Below, in pieces: positions 15,853 through 23,802 of a stretch of 64,000 nt of DNA. Each line of letters begins with the position of its first letter. Position 1 is the stretch's first letter. This DNA is from an uncultured Nocardioides sp. (GTDB lineage: Bacteria > Actinomycetota > Actinomycetes > Propionibacteriales > Nocardioidaceae). The position numbers were made by a program, and so were the translations under genes. The DNA lies in the NCBI RefSeq assembly GCF_947489365.1, contig NZ_CANLDB010000007.1, positions 190,247 to 254,246 on the forward strand. The letters are read 5' to 3'. The notes below the pieces were generated by a model. It ran no database searches, was not told the origin of the DNA, and saw nothing but the letters and a program-made list of their open reading frames with translations.

Positions 15853-16494
15853 TCAGCGGAAGTCGGCGGTCCGCTGGGTGGCGTCGAAGGTGAAGGTGAT
15901 GGTGGTGGACAGGTTCTTGAAGGTGTTGTCCGCGGCGGTGGGCAGGACCAGCTCGGCGCGCAGGTTGGCGACCTTGTCGGCGCTGTTCAGCGAGGTCGTG
16001 GCGGCGCCCAGGTCGAGGTTCTGACCGATCACCGCACGCTGGGCGACGAGGTTGGTGGTGGTGCCCGAGCAGGTCAGCTCGTTGCTGCCCGCCGCCTTGG
16101 TCCAGGCGACCGAGCACTGGTCGACCTTCAGCTTGAGGCCGTTCGTCGCGTCCGTGCTCAGCAGGTTCGTGGCCGAGGCGGCCGTGGTCAGCTTGACCGA
16201 GCCGAAGGTCTCCGAGTTGCTGGCCCGGGTCAGCTGCACCGCGCGCTGCACGGTGTCGCCGGGGACGAGGTTCGTGGCGGCGACGTCGAGCCCGCGGGTG
16301 GCCTGGCCGGCCGAGGTCAGCGTCACCGTGCCGGTGGAGACCGCCTGGTCGGCGGCGGTGCTGGAGGTGAACGAACCGAAGGTGCCGAGGCCGGCGACAC
16401 CGGCGGCGCCGGCGACGAGGACGACGGAGGCGAGGACCTTGGCCGACGTACGGCGACGGGTGGACTTCACGGTCTTGCGAGCGGTGCGACCCAT
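15853..16494 (-). CDS. TasA/CalY-like secreted protein, paralogue 3
   Basis: This 213-aa protein is nearly identical to paralogue 1 through the signal region and most of the mature part. It differs mainly around KLTTAASATNLLSTDATNG and AWTKAAGSNELTC. It has the same two cysteines and the same C terminus. It is the gene farthest from sipW, with its own promoter array and leader element, so each paralogue appears to be its own transcription unit. A predicted SipW-released, surface-exposed beta protein; polymer formation by analogy with TasA is inference. Confidence 0.85.
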   Translation of the reverse strand: MGRTARKTVKSTRRRTSAKVLASVVLVAGAAGVAGLGTFGSFTSSTAADQAVSTGTVTLTSAGQATRGLDVAATNLVPGDTVQRAVQLTRASNSETFGSVKLTTAASATNLLSTDATNGLKLKVDQCSVAWTKAAGSNELTCSGTTTNLVAQRAVIGQNLDLGAATTSLNSADKVANLRAELVLPTAADNTFKNLSTTITFTFDATQRTADFR

Positions 16495-16514
16495 GACGAG
16501 CTCCTGGTGTGATC

Positions 16515-16542
16515 GGCCTCGGCCCCCCGGCCTCGGTCACTG
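16515..16542 (-). promoter_or_regulatory. Conserved 28-nt 5' leader element (copy 3)
   Basis: Same 28 nt as 14245-14272, here 20 nt upstream of the paralogue 3 start. Confidence 0.6.
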
Positions 16543-16569
16543 GTTGATGTGACAACTCTGGAGGCCGGA

Positions 16570-16652
16570 CCTCAAGCCACCACCCGACCCAGGAGCACGG
16601 AACTCGTGTGGTTCACGCAAGCCGCCGCACGGCTTCCTCAAGACCTCCGCAA
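16570..16652 (-). promoter_or_regulatory. Phased TTG-repeat box array upstream of TasA-like gene 3
   Basis: CAA triplets start at 16573, 16618, 16639 and 16650: offsets 0/45/66/77. In sense the half-sites read TTGAG, TTGCG, TTGAG, TTGCG. Just beyond it (16665-16711) is an imperfect 10-11 bp tandem repeat of the CTGCGGACC type that runs up to the glnE stop. Confidence 0.72.
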
Positions 16653-16715
16653 TCACCTGCGAACGCCTGCTGACCTGCTGCGGACCTGCTGCGGACCGGC
16701 TGCGGACCGGGGCCC

Positions 16716-19700
16716 TCAGCCCCAGAAGACGCGCTCGACGACCTCGGAGGCCCGTCGGGTCGTGCGGAGGTGGTCGTTGACCAGCTCGTCGGTGTGGCCG
16801 GGCCCGTATCCCATGAGCGCCGCGACCCCGGCCGCCTCACGCGGGTCGGAGGGGATCTGGTCGGCCGCCTTGCCGCGGACCAGGGTGACCGCGTTGCGCA
16901 GGCGGCTCACCAGGCGCCAGGAGTCGGCCAGCAGCGCGGCGTCGTCCGCGGCGACGAGGTCGGCGGCGACGGCCGCCTCGAGCGCCGGGAGGGTGCGGGG
17001 CGTGCGGAGCCCCTCGACCCGACCGGCGTGCTGCATCTGCAGCAGCTGGACGGTCCACTCGACGTCCGCGAGCCCGCCGTGGCCGAGCTTGAGGTGGGTA
17101 CGGCGGTCCGCGCCGCGGGGCAGGCGCTCGGCGTCCACGCGCGCCTTGATGCGGCGCACCTCGGTGATCCCGTCCTGGTCGAGGCCCGCCGCCGGGAAGC
17201 GCAGCGGGTCGATCAGGGCGTGGAAGCGCCGCCGGAGCTCGGGGTCGCCGACGACGGCGTCCGCGCGCAGCAGCGCCTGGAACTCCCACACGTGCGACCA
17301 GCGGGCGTAGTACGCCTCGTAGGAGGCCAGGGTCCGGACCATCGGACCCTGCCGGCCCTCGGGACGAAGGTCGGCGTCGACCTCGAGCGGCGGGTCGGTG
17401 GCGGGCAGCGACAGCAGGCGGCGCAGCTCGCCGACCACGGCGTTGGCGTACGACGTCACCAGCCGGGCGTCGTCCTCCCCCGCCGTGCCCGGGGCGGCCT
17501 CGGCCACGAACATCACGTCGGCGTCGGAGGCGTAGGACAGCTCGAAGCCGCCGTAGCGGCCCATCGCGACGACGGCCATCCGTGCGGGCCGCTCGTCGAG
17601 CCCGCGCTGCTCGGCCACGGTGCGCAGCGCGATCTCGAGGGTGGCCTCGAGGGTGGCGTCGGTGAGGCGTGAGAGCGCCTCCGCGACCTCGGTGACGTCG
17701 AGGGTGCCGCTGAGGTCGCCGGCGGCGGTGCGGAACAGCTCGCGGCGGCGGACCCCGCGGACTGCGCGCACCGCGTCCTCCGCGCCCGACCGGCGACGGG
17801 CGACGCCGAGCACCTCCGCGGTGAGCGCCTCGGCGGCCGGCGGGCGCAGGGTGTCGCCGAGCATCCGCACGCCCTCGGGCTCGCGCTGCAGGAGGTCGGT
17901 GGCGTAGCGGGACGTCGCGAGCAGCGAGGCGAGGCGCTGCGCGACCTGGCCCTCGTCGCGGAGCAGGCGCAGGTACCACGGGGTGTCGCCGAGGCTCTCG
18001 CTGATGCGCCGGAAGCCGAAGAGGCCCGCGTCGGGGTCGGGGGCGTCGGCGAACCACTCCAGCATCACCGGCAGCAGGGTCCGCTGGATGGCGGCAGCCC
18101 GGGAGACCCCGGCGCTCATGGCCTCGAGGTGGCGCAGGGCGGCCGCGGGGTCGTCGTACCCCAGGGCGGCGAGGCGGGTCCGCGCCGCGTCGGGCGACAG
18201 GCGGGTGTCCTCCCCCGGGATGCGGGCGACGGCACCCAGCAGGGGGCGGTAGAAGAGCTTCTCGTGCAGCCGGCGGACCTCGCGACGGTGGTGGCGCCAC
18301 CAGCGGTCGAGCTCGCCGACGGGGTCGCGCAGCGCGCCCATGGACCGGCCGAGGCGCCGCAGCGTCTCCTCGTCGTCGGGCACCACGGCGATGCGCCGCA
18401 GCCCGTCGAGCTGCATGCGGTGCTCGAGGGTGCGCAGGAAGGCGTAGGCGTCGTGGAGCGCCTGCCCGTCCTCGCGACCGACGTACCCGCCGCGGGTGAG
18501 GGCGGCCAGCGCGCTCAGCGTGGTCGGCTGCCGGATCGCGGGGTCCCCGCGGCCGTGGACCAGCTGCAGCAGCTGGACGGCGAACTCGACGTCGCGCAGG
18601 CCGCCGGAGCCGAGCTTGAGCTGCCGCTCGGCCTCACCGGAGGGGATGTGCTCGACCACCCGCAGCCGCATCTTCTGCACGTCGACGACGAAGTTCTCCC
18701 GCTCCGCGGCGTGCCAGACCATCGGCTCCAGCGCCTCGACGTACGCCGTGCCGAGCTCGACGTCCCCGGCCACCGGGCGGGCCTTGAGCAGCGCCTGGAA
18801 CTCCCACGTCGCGGCCCACCGCTCGTAGTAGCCGACGTGGCCCGCGAGCGTCCGCGTCAGCGGGCCCGCCGAGCCCTCGGGGCGCAGGTTCGCGTCGACG
18901 GGCCAGATCGTGCCCTCGCCCGTGTGCTCGCCGCAGACCTTGATGAGCTCGGAGGCGAGGCGGGTGGCGACGCGGCGCGCCTCGTCGTCGTCCGCGCCGT
19001 CGGCGGCCTCGTGGACGAAGACGACGTCCACGTCGGAGACGTAGTTCAGCTCGTGACCCCCGCACTTGCCGAACGCGAGGACGGCGAGGCGGGCGCAGGC
19101 GTGCCGCTCCCCCACCACCGCCCGGGCGACGGCCAGCGCCGCCTCGAGGGTCCCGGCGGCGAGGTCCGACAGCTCCGCGGCGACGTCGTCGACGCCCAGG
19201 TGGTGGGCCAGGTCGCGGGAGGCGAGCCGCAGCAGCAGACGGCGGTACTCGACACGCAGCGCGTCCATCGCCCCCACGGCGCCCCCCGTCCCGAGCAACG
19301 CGACGGGCACCGGCCCCTCCGGACCGGTCCAGGGGTGGGCCTCGGCGCCGACGGCGGCGAGGAGCGCGGCGCGCAGGGCGTACGCCGGGGGGCGGGTCGA
19401 CCCCAGCGCCGGGTCGCGCAGCTCGCGCCACTGCTCGGGGTGGCGGCGCAGGTGGCGGCCGAGCGCCTCGCTCGCGCCGAGGACGCTGAGCAGACGCATG
19501 GCCGTGCCCTCGTCCTCCTCCAGCGCCCGCCACAGCTCGGCGGGGTCGTCGAGGGCGTCGGCGACGTCGACGAGCGCCCCGAGCGCCCGGTCGGGGTCCG
19601 CGGTCGCCCCCAGCGGCGCGACGAGGCTGTCGGCGCCCTCCCCGAGGGCGAGCAGGCTGGTCTCGGCACGCTCGGCGTCGACGAACCCCGCACGGAGCAG

Positions 19701-19727
19701 GGTGCCGCGGAGCGTGCCCCGGTTCAC
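16716..19727 (-). CDS. glnE: Bifunctional glutamine-synthetase adenylyltransferase/deadenylase GlnE
   Basis: This 1003-aa protein adenylylates and deadenylylates type I glutamine synthetase in response to nitrogen status. Two nucleotidyltransferase domains are visible. The N-terminal one has FGKCGGHELNYVSDVDVVFV and the C-terminal one MGRYGGFELSYASDADVMFV, each followed by a PEG-type segment (DANLRPEGSAGP; DADLRPEGRQGP). Length is normal. The start is GTG at 19727, giving a 4-bp GTGA overlap with the amidotransferase stop; the frame remains open upstream but that part only mirrors the amidotransferase gene. The adjacent glnA2 lacks an obvious adenylylation site, so the true target is probably glnA1 elsewhere. 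Confidence 0.95.
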   Translation of the reverse strand: MNRGTLRGTLLRAGFVDAERAETSLLALGEGADSLVAPLGATADPDRALGALVDVADALDDPAELWRALEEDEGTAMRLLSVLGASEALGRHLRRHPEQWRELRDPALGSTRPPAYALRAALLAAVGAEAHPWTGPEGPVPVALLGTGGAVGAMDALRVEYRRLLLRLASRDLAHHLGVDDVAAELSDLAAGTLEAALAVARAVVGERHACARLAVLAFGKCGGHELNYVSDVDVVFVHEAADGADDDEARRVATRLASELIKVCGEHTGEGTIWPVDANLRPEGSAGPLTRTLAGHVGYYERWAATWEFQALLKARPVAGDVELGTAYVEALEPMVWHAAERENFVVDVQKMRLRVVEHIPSGEAERQLKLGSGGLRDVEFAVQLLQLVHGRGDPAIRQPTTLSALAALTRGGYVGREDGQALHDAYAFLRTLEHRMQLDGLRRIAVVPDDEETLRRLGRSMGALRDPVGELDRWWRHHRREVRRLHEKLFYRPLLGAVARIPGEDTRLSPDAARTRLAALGYDDPAAALRHLEAMSAGVSRAAAIQRTLLPVMLEWFADAPDPDAGLFGFRRISESLGDTPWYLRLLRDEGQVAQRLASLLATSRYATDLLQREPEGVRMLGDTLRPPAAEALTAEVLGVARRRSGAEDAVRAVRGVRRRELFRTAAGDLSGTLDVTEVAEALSRLTDATLEATLEIALRTVAEQRGLDERPARMAVVAMGRYGGFELSYASDADVMFVAEAAPGTAGEDDARLVTSYANAVVGELRRLLSLPATDPPLEVDADLRPEGRQGPMVRTLASYEAYYARWSHVWEFQALLRADAVVGDPELRRRFHALIDPLRFPAAGLDQDGITEVRRIKARVDAERLPRGADRRTHLKLGHGGLADVEWTVQLLQMQHAGRVEGLRTPRTLPALEAAVAADLVAADDAALLADSWRLVSRLRNAVTLVRGKAADQIPSDPREAAGVAALMGYGPGHTDELVNDHLRTTRRASEVVERVFWG

Positions 19728-20539
19728 CGCTGCGCCGCCGGCCGTGCGGCGCGGTCCCGGCAGCGGTCCCGGCGGTCCTGGCAGAGCGCGGCGAACGAGC
19801 GGGCCAGGGGCTCCCAGGCGGCCGCGAGCTCCTCCTCCGCGTCGGCGATCGCGGCCAGCAGCGCGGCCTGGTCCCGCCCCTGGGCGGCGTGCCGCTCGGC
19901 GTCCCCCTCCGCCCACGGCTCGACGACGGCACGGTCGGCCTCGGGGTGCAGCTGCACCCCCCACGCGGTGGCGGCGAAGCGCGCGACCTGCAGGGCACCG
20001 TCGGCGGTGCGGGCGAGCGCCACCGTGCCCGACGGCTCCTCGAGGACGACGTCGTCGTTCCAGTGCACGCCGCGTCGCGACGTCGTCCCGCCCGCCAGGT
20101 CCCCCACGAGGCGGTCGTCGGCGGCCTCGGGGGTCCAGCCGATCGTGGTGAGCCCGACCGTCTGGCCGGCGGGGTTCGGTGCGACCCTCCCGCCGAGGGC
20201 GGCCGCGAGGAGCTGGTGGCCGAGGCAGATGCCCAGCGTCGGCACCCCGTCGGCCACGGCGGAGCGCAGCAGCGCCTTGACCGGCGCGAGCCAGGCGACG
20301 GTGTCGTCGTCGTGCGCGCCCATCGACCCGCCGAGGACGACGAGGCCGTCGGCGTCCCGAGGGTCCACGGCGTCGAGGCGGTCGGGGGCCGGTCGGCCGC
20401 GCCAGGGCTCGAGGACCTCGACGTCGCAGCCGGCGGAGCTCAACCAGGCCCCGAACCACGCGGGTGCGCAGTCGGCCTGGTGCTGGACGACGAGCACCCG
20501 GGGTCGGTGGCTGTCCTGCGTCTCGGCCGGCTCGCTCAC
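19724..20539 (-). CDS. Type 1 (class I) glutamine amidotransferase
   Basis: This 271-aa protein has the class I GATase triad: Cys105 in GICLGHQL, and His198 and Glu200 in GVQLHPE. It also has the oxyanion-type GGSMGA at about residues 70-75. It probably hydrolyses glutamine or a gamma-glutamyl compound; stand-alone members next to glnA/glnE in actinobacteria have been linked to gamma-glutamylpolyamine or nitrogen metabolism, but the substrate is not readable here. It is translationally coupled to glnE by the GTGA overlap and lies in the glnA2 operon direction. Confidence 0.88.
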   Translation of the reverse strand: MSEPAETQDSHRPRVLVVQHQADCAPAWFGAWLSSAGCDVEVLEPWRGRPAPDRLDAVDPRDADGLVVLGGSMGAHDDDTVAWLAPVKALLRSAVADGVPTLGICLGHQLLAAALGGRVAPNPAGQTVGLTTIGWTPEAADDRLVGDLAGGTTSRRGVHWNDDVVLEEPSGTVALARTADGALQVARFAATAWGVQLHPEADRAVVEPWAEGDAERHAAQGRDQAALLAAIADAEEELAAAWEPLARSFAALCQDRRDRCRDRAARPAAQR

Positions 20540-20548
20540 CCTCGGAAC

Positions 20549-20980
20549 CTACCGCTGGGCGGCGGGACGACGGCCGCGGACCAGGGCGGTGATCGCGCAG
20601 GCGACCGCCGCGAGGGCCGCCACCGTGGCGAGGAGCACGAGCCCGCCGAAGACCAGCTGACCGGCGGCGGTGGGGGCCGCGAGGACGAGCAGGGCCGAGG
20701 CGACCAGGAGGAACCAGCCGGCGAGGGTGGCCCGCGCCCGGGCGGCGAGCACCCAGGCGATCACGACCAGGAGCGTCGGTACCGAGACGAGGACGACGCT
20801 GATGCCGCCGATCACCAGGCCGAGGCCCGCGTAGTCGTCACCGGGGTCGTCGAGCCACTCGACGATCCACAGCACGGGCGCGACGTAGCAGAGGACGCAC
20901 AGCAGGCTGGCGAGCACGAGACCCACCAGCAGGAACGGGCCGCTGGTGGTGGTGGTGGTGGGACGGGCGGGGCTCGACAC
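20549..20980 (-). CDS. Four-helix membrane protein
   Basis: This 143-aa protein has a Thr-rich N terminus and about four hydrophobic segments (roughly residues 17-42, 55-83, 90-106 and 110-135), with a basic C terminus. The start GTG at 20980 has GAGG 8 nt upstream; a GTG at 20989 is also possible. It lies 10 bp after the glnA2 stop and 9 bp before the amidotransferase start, so it belongs to the glnA2-glnE operon. No family is recognised. Confidence 0.65.
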   Translation of the reverse strand: MSSPARPTTTTTSGPFLLVGLVLASLLCVLCYVAPVLWIVEWLDDPGDDYAGLGLVIGGISVVLVSVPTLLVVIAWVLAARARATLAGWFLLVASALLVLAAPTAAGQLVFGGLVLLATVAALAAVACAITALVRGRRPAAQR

Positions 20981-20990
20981 GGACGACACC

Positions 20991-22328
20991 TCAGACCACC
21001 GGCAGCATGCGGTCCCGCTCGTAGGCGTGGACGTGGCCGCGGTAGTCGTCCCACTCGGCGCGCTTGTTGCGCAGGAAGAAGTCGTAGACGTGCTCGCCGA
21101 GCACGTCGGCGAGCAGCTCGGAGCCCTCGGCGACCTCGATCGCCTCGGCGAGGCTGCCGGGCAGCGGTTCGATGCCGAGGGCACGGCGCTCGCGGTGGGT
21201 GAGCGACCAGACGTCGTCCTCGGCCTCGCGCGGGAGCTCGTAGCCCTCCTCGATGCCCTTCATGCCGGCGCCGAGGATGGCGGCGTACGCGAGGTAGGGG
21301 TTCGACGCGGCGTCGATCGTGCGCAGCTCGATGCGCGTCGACTGGCCCTTGTTGGGCTTGTGCATCGGCACCCGCACCATCGCGGAGCGGTTGTTGTGGC
21401 CCCAGCAGATGTACGACGGGGCCTCGCCGCCGCCGAGGATCCGCTTGTAGCTGTTGACCCACTGGTTGGTGACGCAGGTGATCTCAGCGGCGTGGCGCAG
21501 GATCCCCGCGACGAAGCTGCGGGCGGTGCCGGAGAGCTGGTACTCGGCGCCGGCCTCGAAGAACGCGTTGGAGTCGCCCTCGAACAGCGACATGTGGGTG
21601 TGCATCCCCGACCCGGGGTGGGTGGTGAACGGCTTCGGCATGAAGGTCGCCCAGATGCCCTGCCCGAGCGCCACCTCGCGGATCACGGTGCGGAAGGTCA
21701 TGAGGTTGTCGGCGGTGCTCAGCGCGTCGGCGTACCGCAGGTCGATCTCCTGCTGGCCGGGCCCGCCCTCGTGGTGGCTGAACTCCACCGAGATGCCCAT
21801 CGACTCGAGCATCGTGATGGCCTCGCGCCGGAAGTCGGCGCCCTGGCTCTGCGCGGTGTGGTCGAAGAAGCCGCTGCGGTCGACCGGCACCGGCTCGACG
21901 CCCGGCTCCGGGGGGTTCTTGAACAGGTAGAACTCGACCTCGGGGTGCGTGTAGAAGGTGAAGCCCTTCTCAGCCGCGGACTGCAGGGTCCGCTTCAGCA
22001 CGTGCCGCGGGTCGGCGTACGACGGGGAGCCGTCGGGCATCTCGATGTCGCAGAACATGCGCGCCGTCGCGGGGCCCTCCCCGCGCCACGGGAGGATCTG
22101 GAACGTCGACGGGTCCGGCTTGGCCAGCATGTCGGCCTCCTGGACGCGGGCGAAGCCCTCGATCGCCGAGCCGTCGAAGCCGATGCCCTCACCGAACGCG
22201 CCCTCGAGCTCCGCCGGCGCCACGGCGACCGACTTCAGCGAGCCCAGCACGTCGGTGAACCACAGCCGCACGAAGCGGACGTCCCGCTCCTCCAGCGCCC
22301 GGATGACGAAGTCCTCCTGCTTGCCCAT
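20991..22328 (-). CDS. glnA2: Type I glutamine synthetase, GlnA2-like
   Basis: This 445-aa enzyme of the GS-I family should ligate ammonia (or, in some GlnA2/GlnA-like members, a polyamine) to glutamate. Visible are the N-terminal beta-grasp region with RFVRLWFTDVLG, the metal-binding PEVEFYLF, HHEGGPGQQE, the HPGSGMHTHMSLF loop, and the substrate-binding NRSAMVRVP segment. The length fits the 446-aa alpha type, and the adenylylation loop of GlnA1-type enzymes (NLYDLPPEE-like) is not present. Start ATG at 22328 gives the canonical MGKQEDFVIRAL. It is the first gene of a four-gene run with the membrane protein, amidotransferase and glnE. Confidence 0.93.
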   Translation of the reverse strand: MGKQEDFVIRALEERDVRFVRLWFTDVLGSLKSVAVAPAELEGAFGEGIGFDGSAIEGFARVQEADMLAKPDPSTFQILPWRGEGPATARMFCDIEMPDGSPSYADPRHVLKRTLQSAAEKGFTFYTHPEVEFYLFKNPPEPGVEPVPVDRSGFFDHTAQSQGADFRREAITMLESMGISVEFSHHEGGPGQQEIDLRYADALSTADNLMTFRTVIREVALGQGIWATFMPKPFTTHPGSGMHTHMSLFEGDSNAFFEAGAEYQLSGTARSFVAGILRHAAEITCVTNQWVNSYKRILGGGEAPSYICWGHNNRSAMVRVPMHKPNKGQSTRIELRTIDAASNPYLAYAAILGAGMKGIEEGYELPREAEDDVWSLTHRERRALGIEPLPGSLAEAIEVAEGSELLADVLGEHVYDFFLRNKRAEWDDYRGHVHAYERDRMLPVV

Positions 22329-22436
22329 GGCGCCAGTGTGGCGCATCCCCCGGGGCGCCCCCGACGGGCGTCGCCCGCGCGCGTGGTCGGGTGCTCGTCG
22401 TCCCACGGGCCCCTGGTTTCGCCGCCTGGCCCCCGG

Positions 22437-22480
22437 AACCCCGTCCTGGCTGACGAAACGTCGTCAGCCCGGTCGGGGTT
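22437..22480. terminator. Stem-loop between the DUF4307-like gene and glnA2
   Basis: An inner perfect stem (GGCTGACGA, 22448-22456, with 22461-22469) sits inside outer arms AACCCCG (22437-22443) and CGGGGTT (22474-22480). It could terminate the 22571 gene's transcript, though no T-run follows. Confidence 0.5.
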
Positions 22481-22570
22481 TCACCAGCCGAGCGGCGGAA
22501 CCCGGGACGGGAGGGACGCGTGTGACCAGCGGTACGACGCCCCAGCGGAGCGAGCCGAGACCGCGCGCGG

Positions 22571-23035
22571 TCAGTCGTCGTCCCCGGGGAGGGTGTTGGT
22601 CTCGTAGTCGGCGAGCTCGGGCTGGCCGCGGTTGCAGTAGACCTCGAACTCGATGGACCGTCCGCGGTTGCTGAACACGGCGTCGACGTCGTCGTCCGGG
22701 CCGGGCTCGAACGACACGACCTCCCAGCCGGCGGCGGTGTCGGGCCGCGCGTCCGTGGCGTACGCGACCGCGCCGCGGCACTCGACGTCGAGCTCGCCGA
22801 ACTCGCGGCTGACGGTCGTCGCGACCCGCTCCGCCCCGGGTCGCGGCGAGGCGACGAGGTCGGCCTGCTGCGGGCGCTCGATGTCGCCGTCGCCGAGGGG
22901 ACCTCGACCGCGGACCGACGCCCCCACCGTGGTGACGGCCGCGATGCCGATCGCGATGGCCACGACGGCGCAGATCACCCACGCCACCGCGTAGCCGACC
23001 CGCTTGTCCACGACGACAGTCTGCGACAGCGACAT
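22571..23035 (-). CDS. Single-pass membrane protein, DUF4307-like
   Basis: This 154-aa protein has a short cytoplasmic N terminus, one transmembrane helix (about residues 13-36, GYAVAWVICAVVAIAIGIAA) and an extracytoplasmic domain with two cysteines (DVECRGAV and VYCNRG). Layout and motif resemble DUF4307 proteins of actinobacteria, a call made from memory. It is divergent from the response regulator at 23112, and the shared 76-bp promoter region carries TAAGG direct repeats starting 14 bp from its start codon. Confidence 0.6.
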   Translation of the reverse strand: MSLSQTVVVDKRVGYAVAWVICAVVAIAIGIAAVTTVGASVRGRGPLGDGDIERPQQADLVASPRPGAERVATTVSREFGELDVECRGAVAYATDARPDTAAGWEVVSFEPGPDDDVDAVFSNRGRSIEFEVYCNRGQPELADYETNTLPGDDD

Positions 23036-23048
23036 TCCTGGCCGGACC

Positions 23049-23074
23049 AAAGGACGGTTAAGGCGCGGATAAGG
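23049..23074. promoter_or_regulatory. TAAGG direct repeats in helical phase upstream of the 23112 regulator
   Basis: AAAGG (23049-23053), TAAGG (23059-23063) and TAAGG (23070-23074) follow one another at 10- and 11-bp steps. Direct repeats at this period are the usual binding sites of OmpR-family dimers. The same pentamers recur at 25680-25717 in front of the neighbouring secreted-protein gene. Confidence 0.65.
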
Positions 23075-23111
23075 ACTCGGGGGTCGCGGGGGGCCCCGGT
23101 ACCGTTCCGGC

Positions 23112-23795
23112 GTGGTCCAGGTGCTGGTGATCGAGGACGACGACCGGATCCGTCCGCTCGTCGTGCGCTCCCTCGCCGACCACGGGTTCGCCGTGTGGTC
23201 CGAGCGCACCGGCATGCAGGGCCTTGCGGCCGCGGTCGACACGAAGCCCGACCTGGTGGTCCTCGACCTCGGGCTCCCCGACGTCGACGGCACCCAGGTG
23301 CTGTCGATGCTCCGCGCCGTGAGCCAGGTCCCGGTCATCGTCGCGAGCGCCCGGGACGACGAGCCGTCCCTGGTCAGCGCCCTCGACGCCGGCGCGGACG
23401 ACTACGTCGTGAAGCCCTACACGACCACCCAGCTCGAGGCGCGCATCCGCGCGGTCCTCCGGCGGGCGGCCGCCGGGCGCACCGTGCGGCAGAGCCTCGT
23501 GGTGGGCGGTCTCGTGATCGACGTGGCCGCGCGCCGCGCGACCCTGGACGACGTCGCCCTCGACCTCAGCCCCCGGGAGTTCGACCTCCTGGTGCACCTC
23601 GCCGAGCGGGCCGGGGACGTCGTCACCAAGCGGGAGCTGCTCAGCGAGGTGTGGCAGCAGGCGTGGGGCGGGTCCGACAAGACGGTCGACGTCCACCTCT
23701 CCTGGCTGCGACGCAAGCTCGGCGAGTCCGCGACGGAGCCCCGGTACCTGAGCACCGTCCGCGGGGTCGGCGTACGACTCGCAGCCCCGGAGTGA
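23112..23795 (+). CDS. OmpR-family response regulator (two-component system 2)
   Basis: The protein is 227 aa. The receiver domain (about residues 3-115) has acidic VIEDDD, phosphoacceptor Asp52 in VVLDLGLPD, and Lys in YVVKPY. The winged helix (about 130-225) has LSPREFDLLVHLAER, RRKLGES and STVRGVGVRL. GTG start at 23112. It is followed 7 bp later by the sensor kinase gene. The TAAGG repeats just upstream suggest autoregulation and control of the secreted protein at 25225. Confidence 0.93.
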   Translation: MVQVLVIEDDDRIRPLVVRSLADHGFAVWSERTGMQGLAAAVDTKPDLVVLDLGLPDVDGTQVLSMLRAVSQVPVIVASARDDEPSLVSALDAGADDYVVKPYTTTQLEARIRAVLRRAAAGRTVRQSLVVGGLVIDVAARRATLDDVALDLSPREFDLLVHLAERAGDVVTKRELLSEVWQQAWGGSDKTVDVHLSWLRRKLGESATEPRYLSTVRGVGVRLAAPE

Positions 23796-23802
23796 CGCGA
23801 CC

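Noticed and set aside
19728..20459. Upstream extension of glnE (an extra 244 residues)
   Set aside because: It is the other frame of the amidotransferase gene, and GlnE has its normal length from GTG at 19727.
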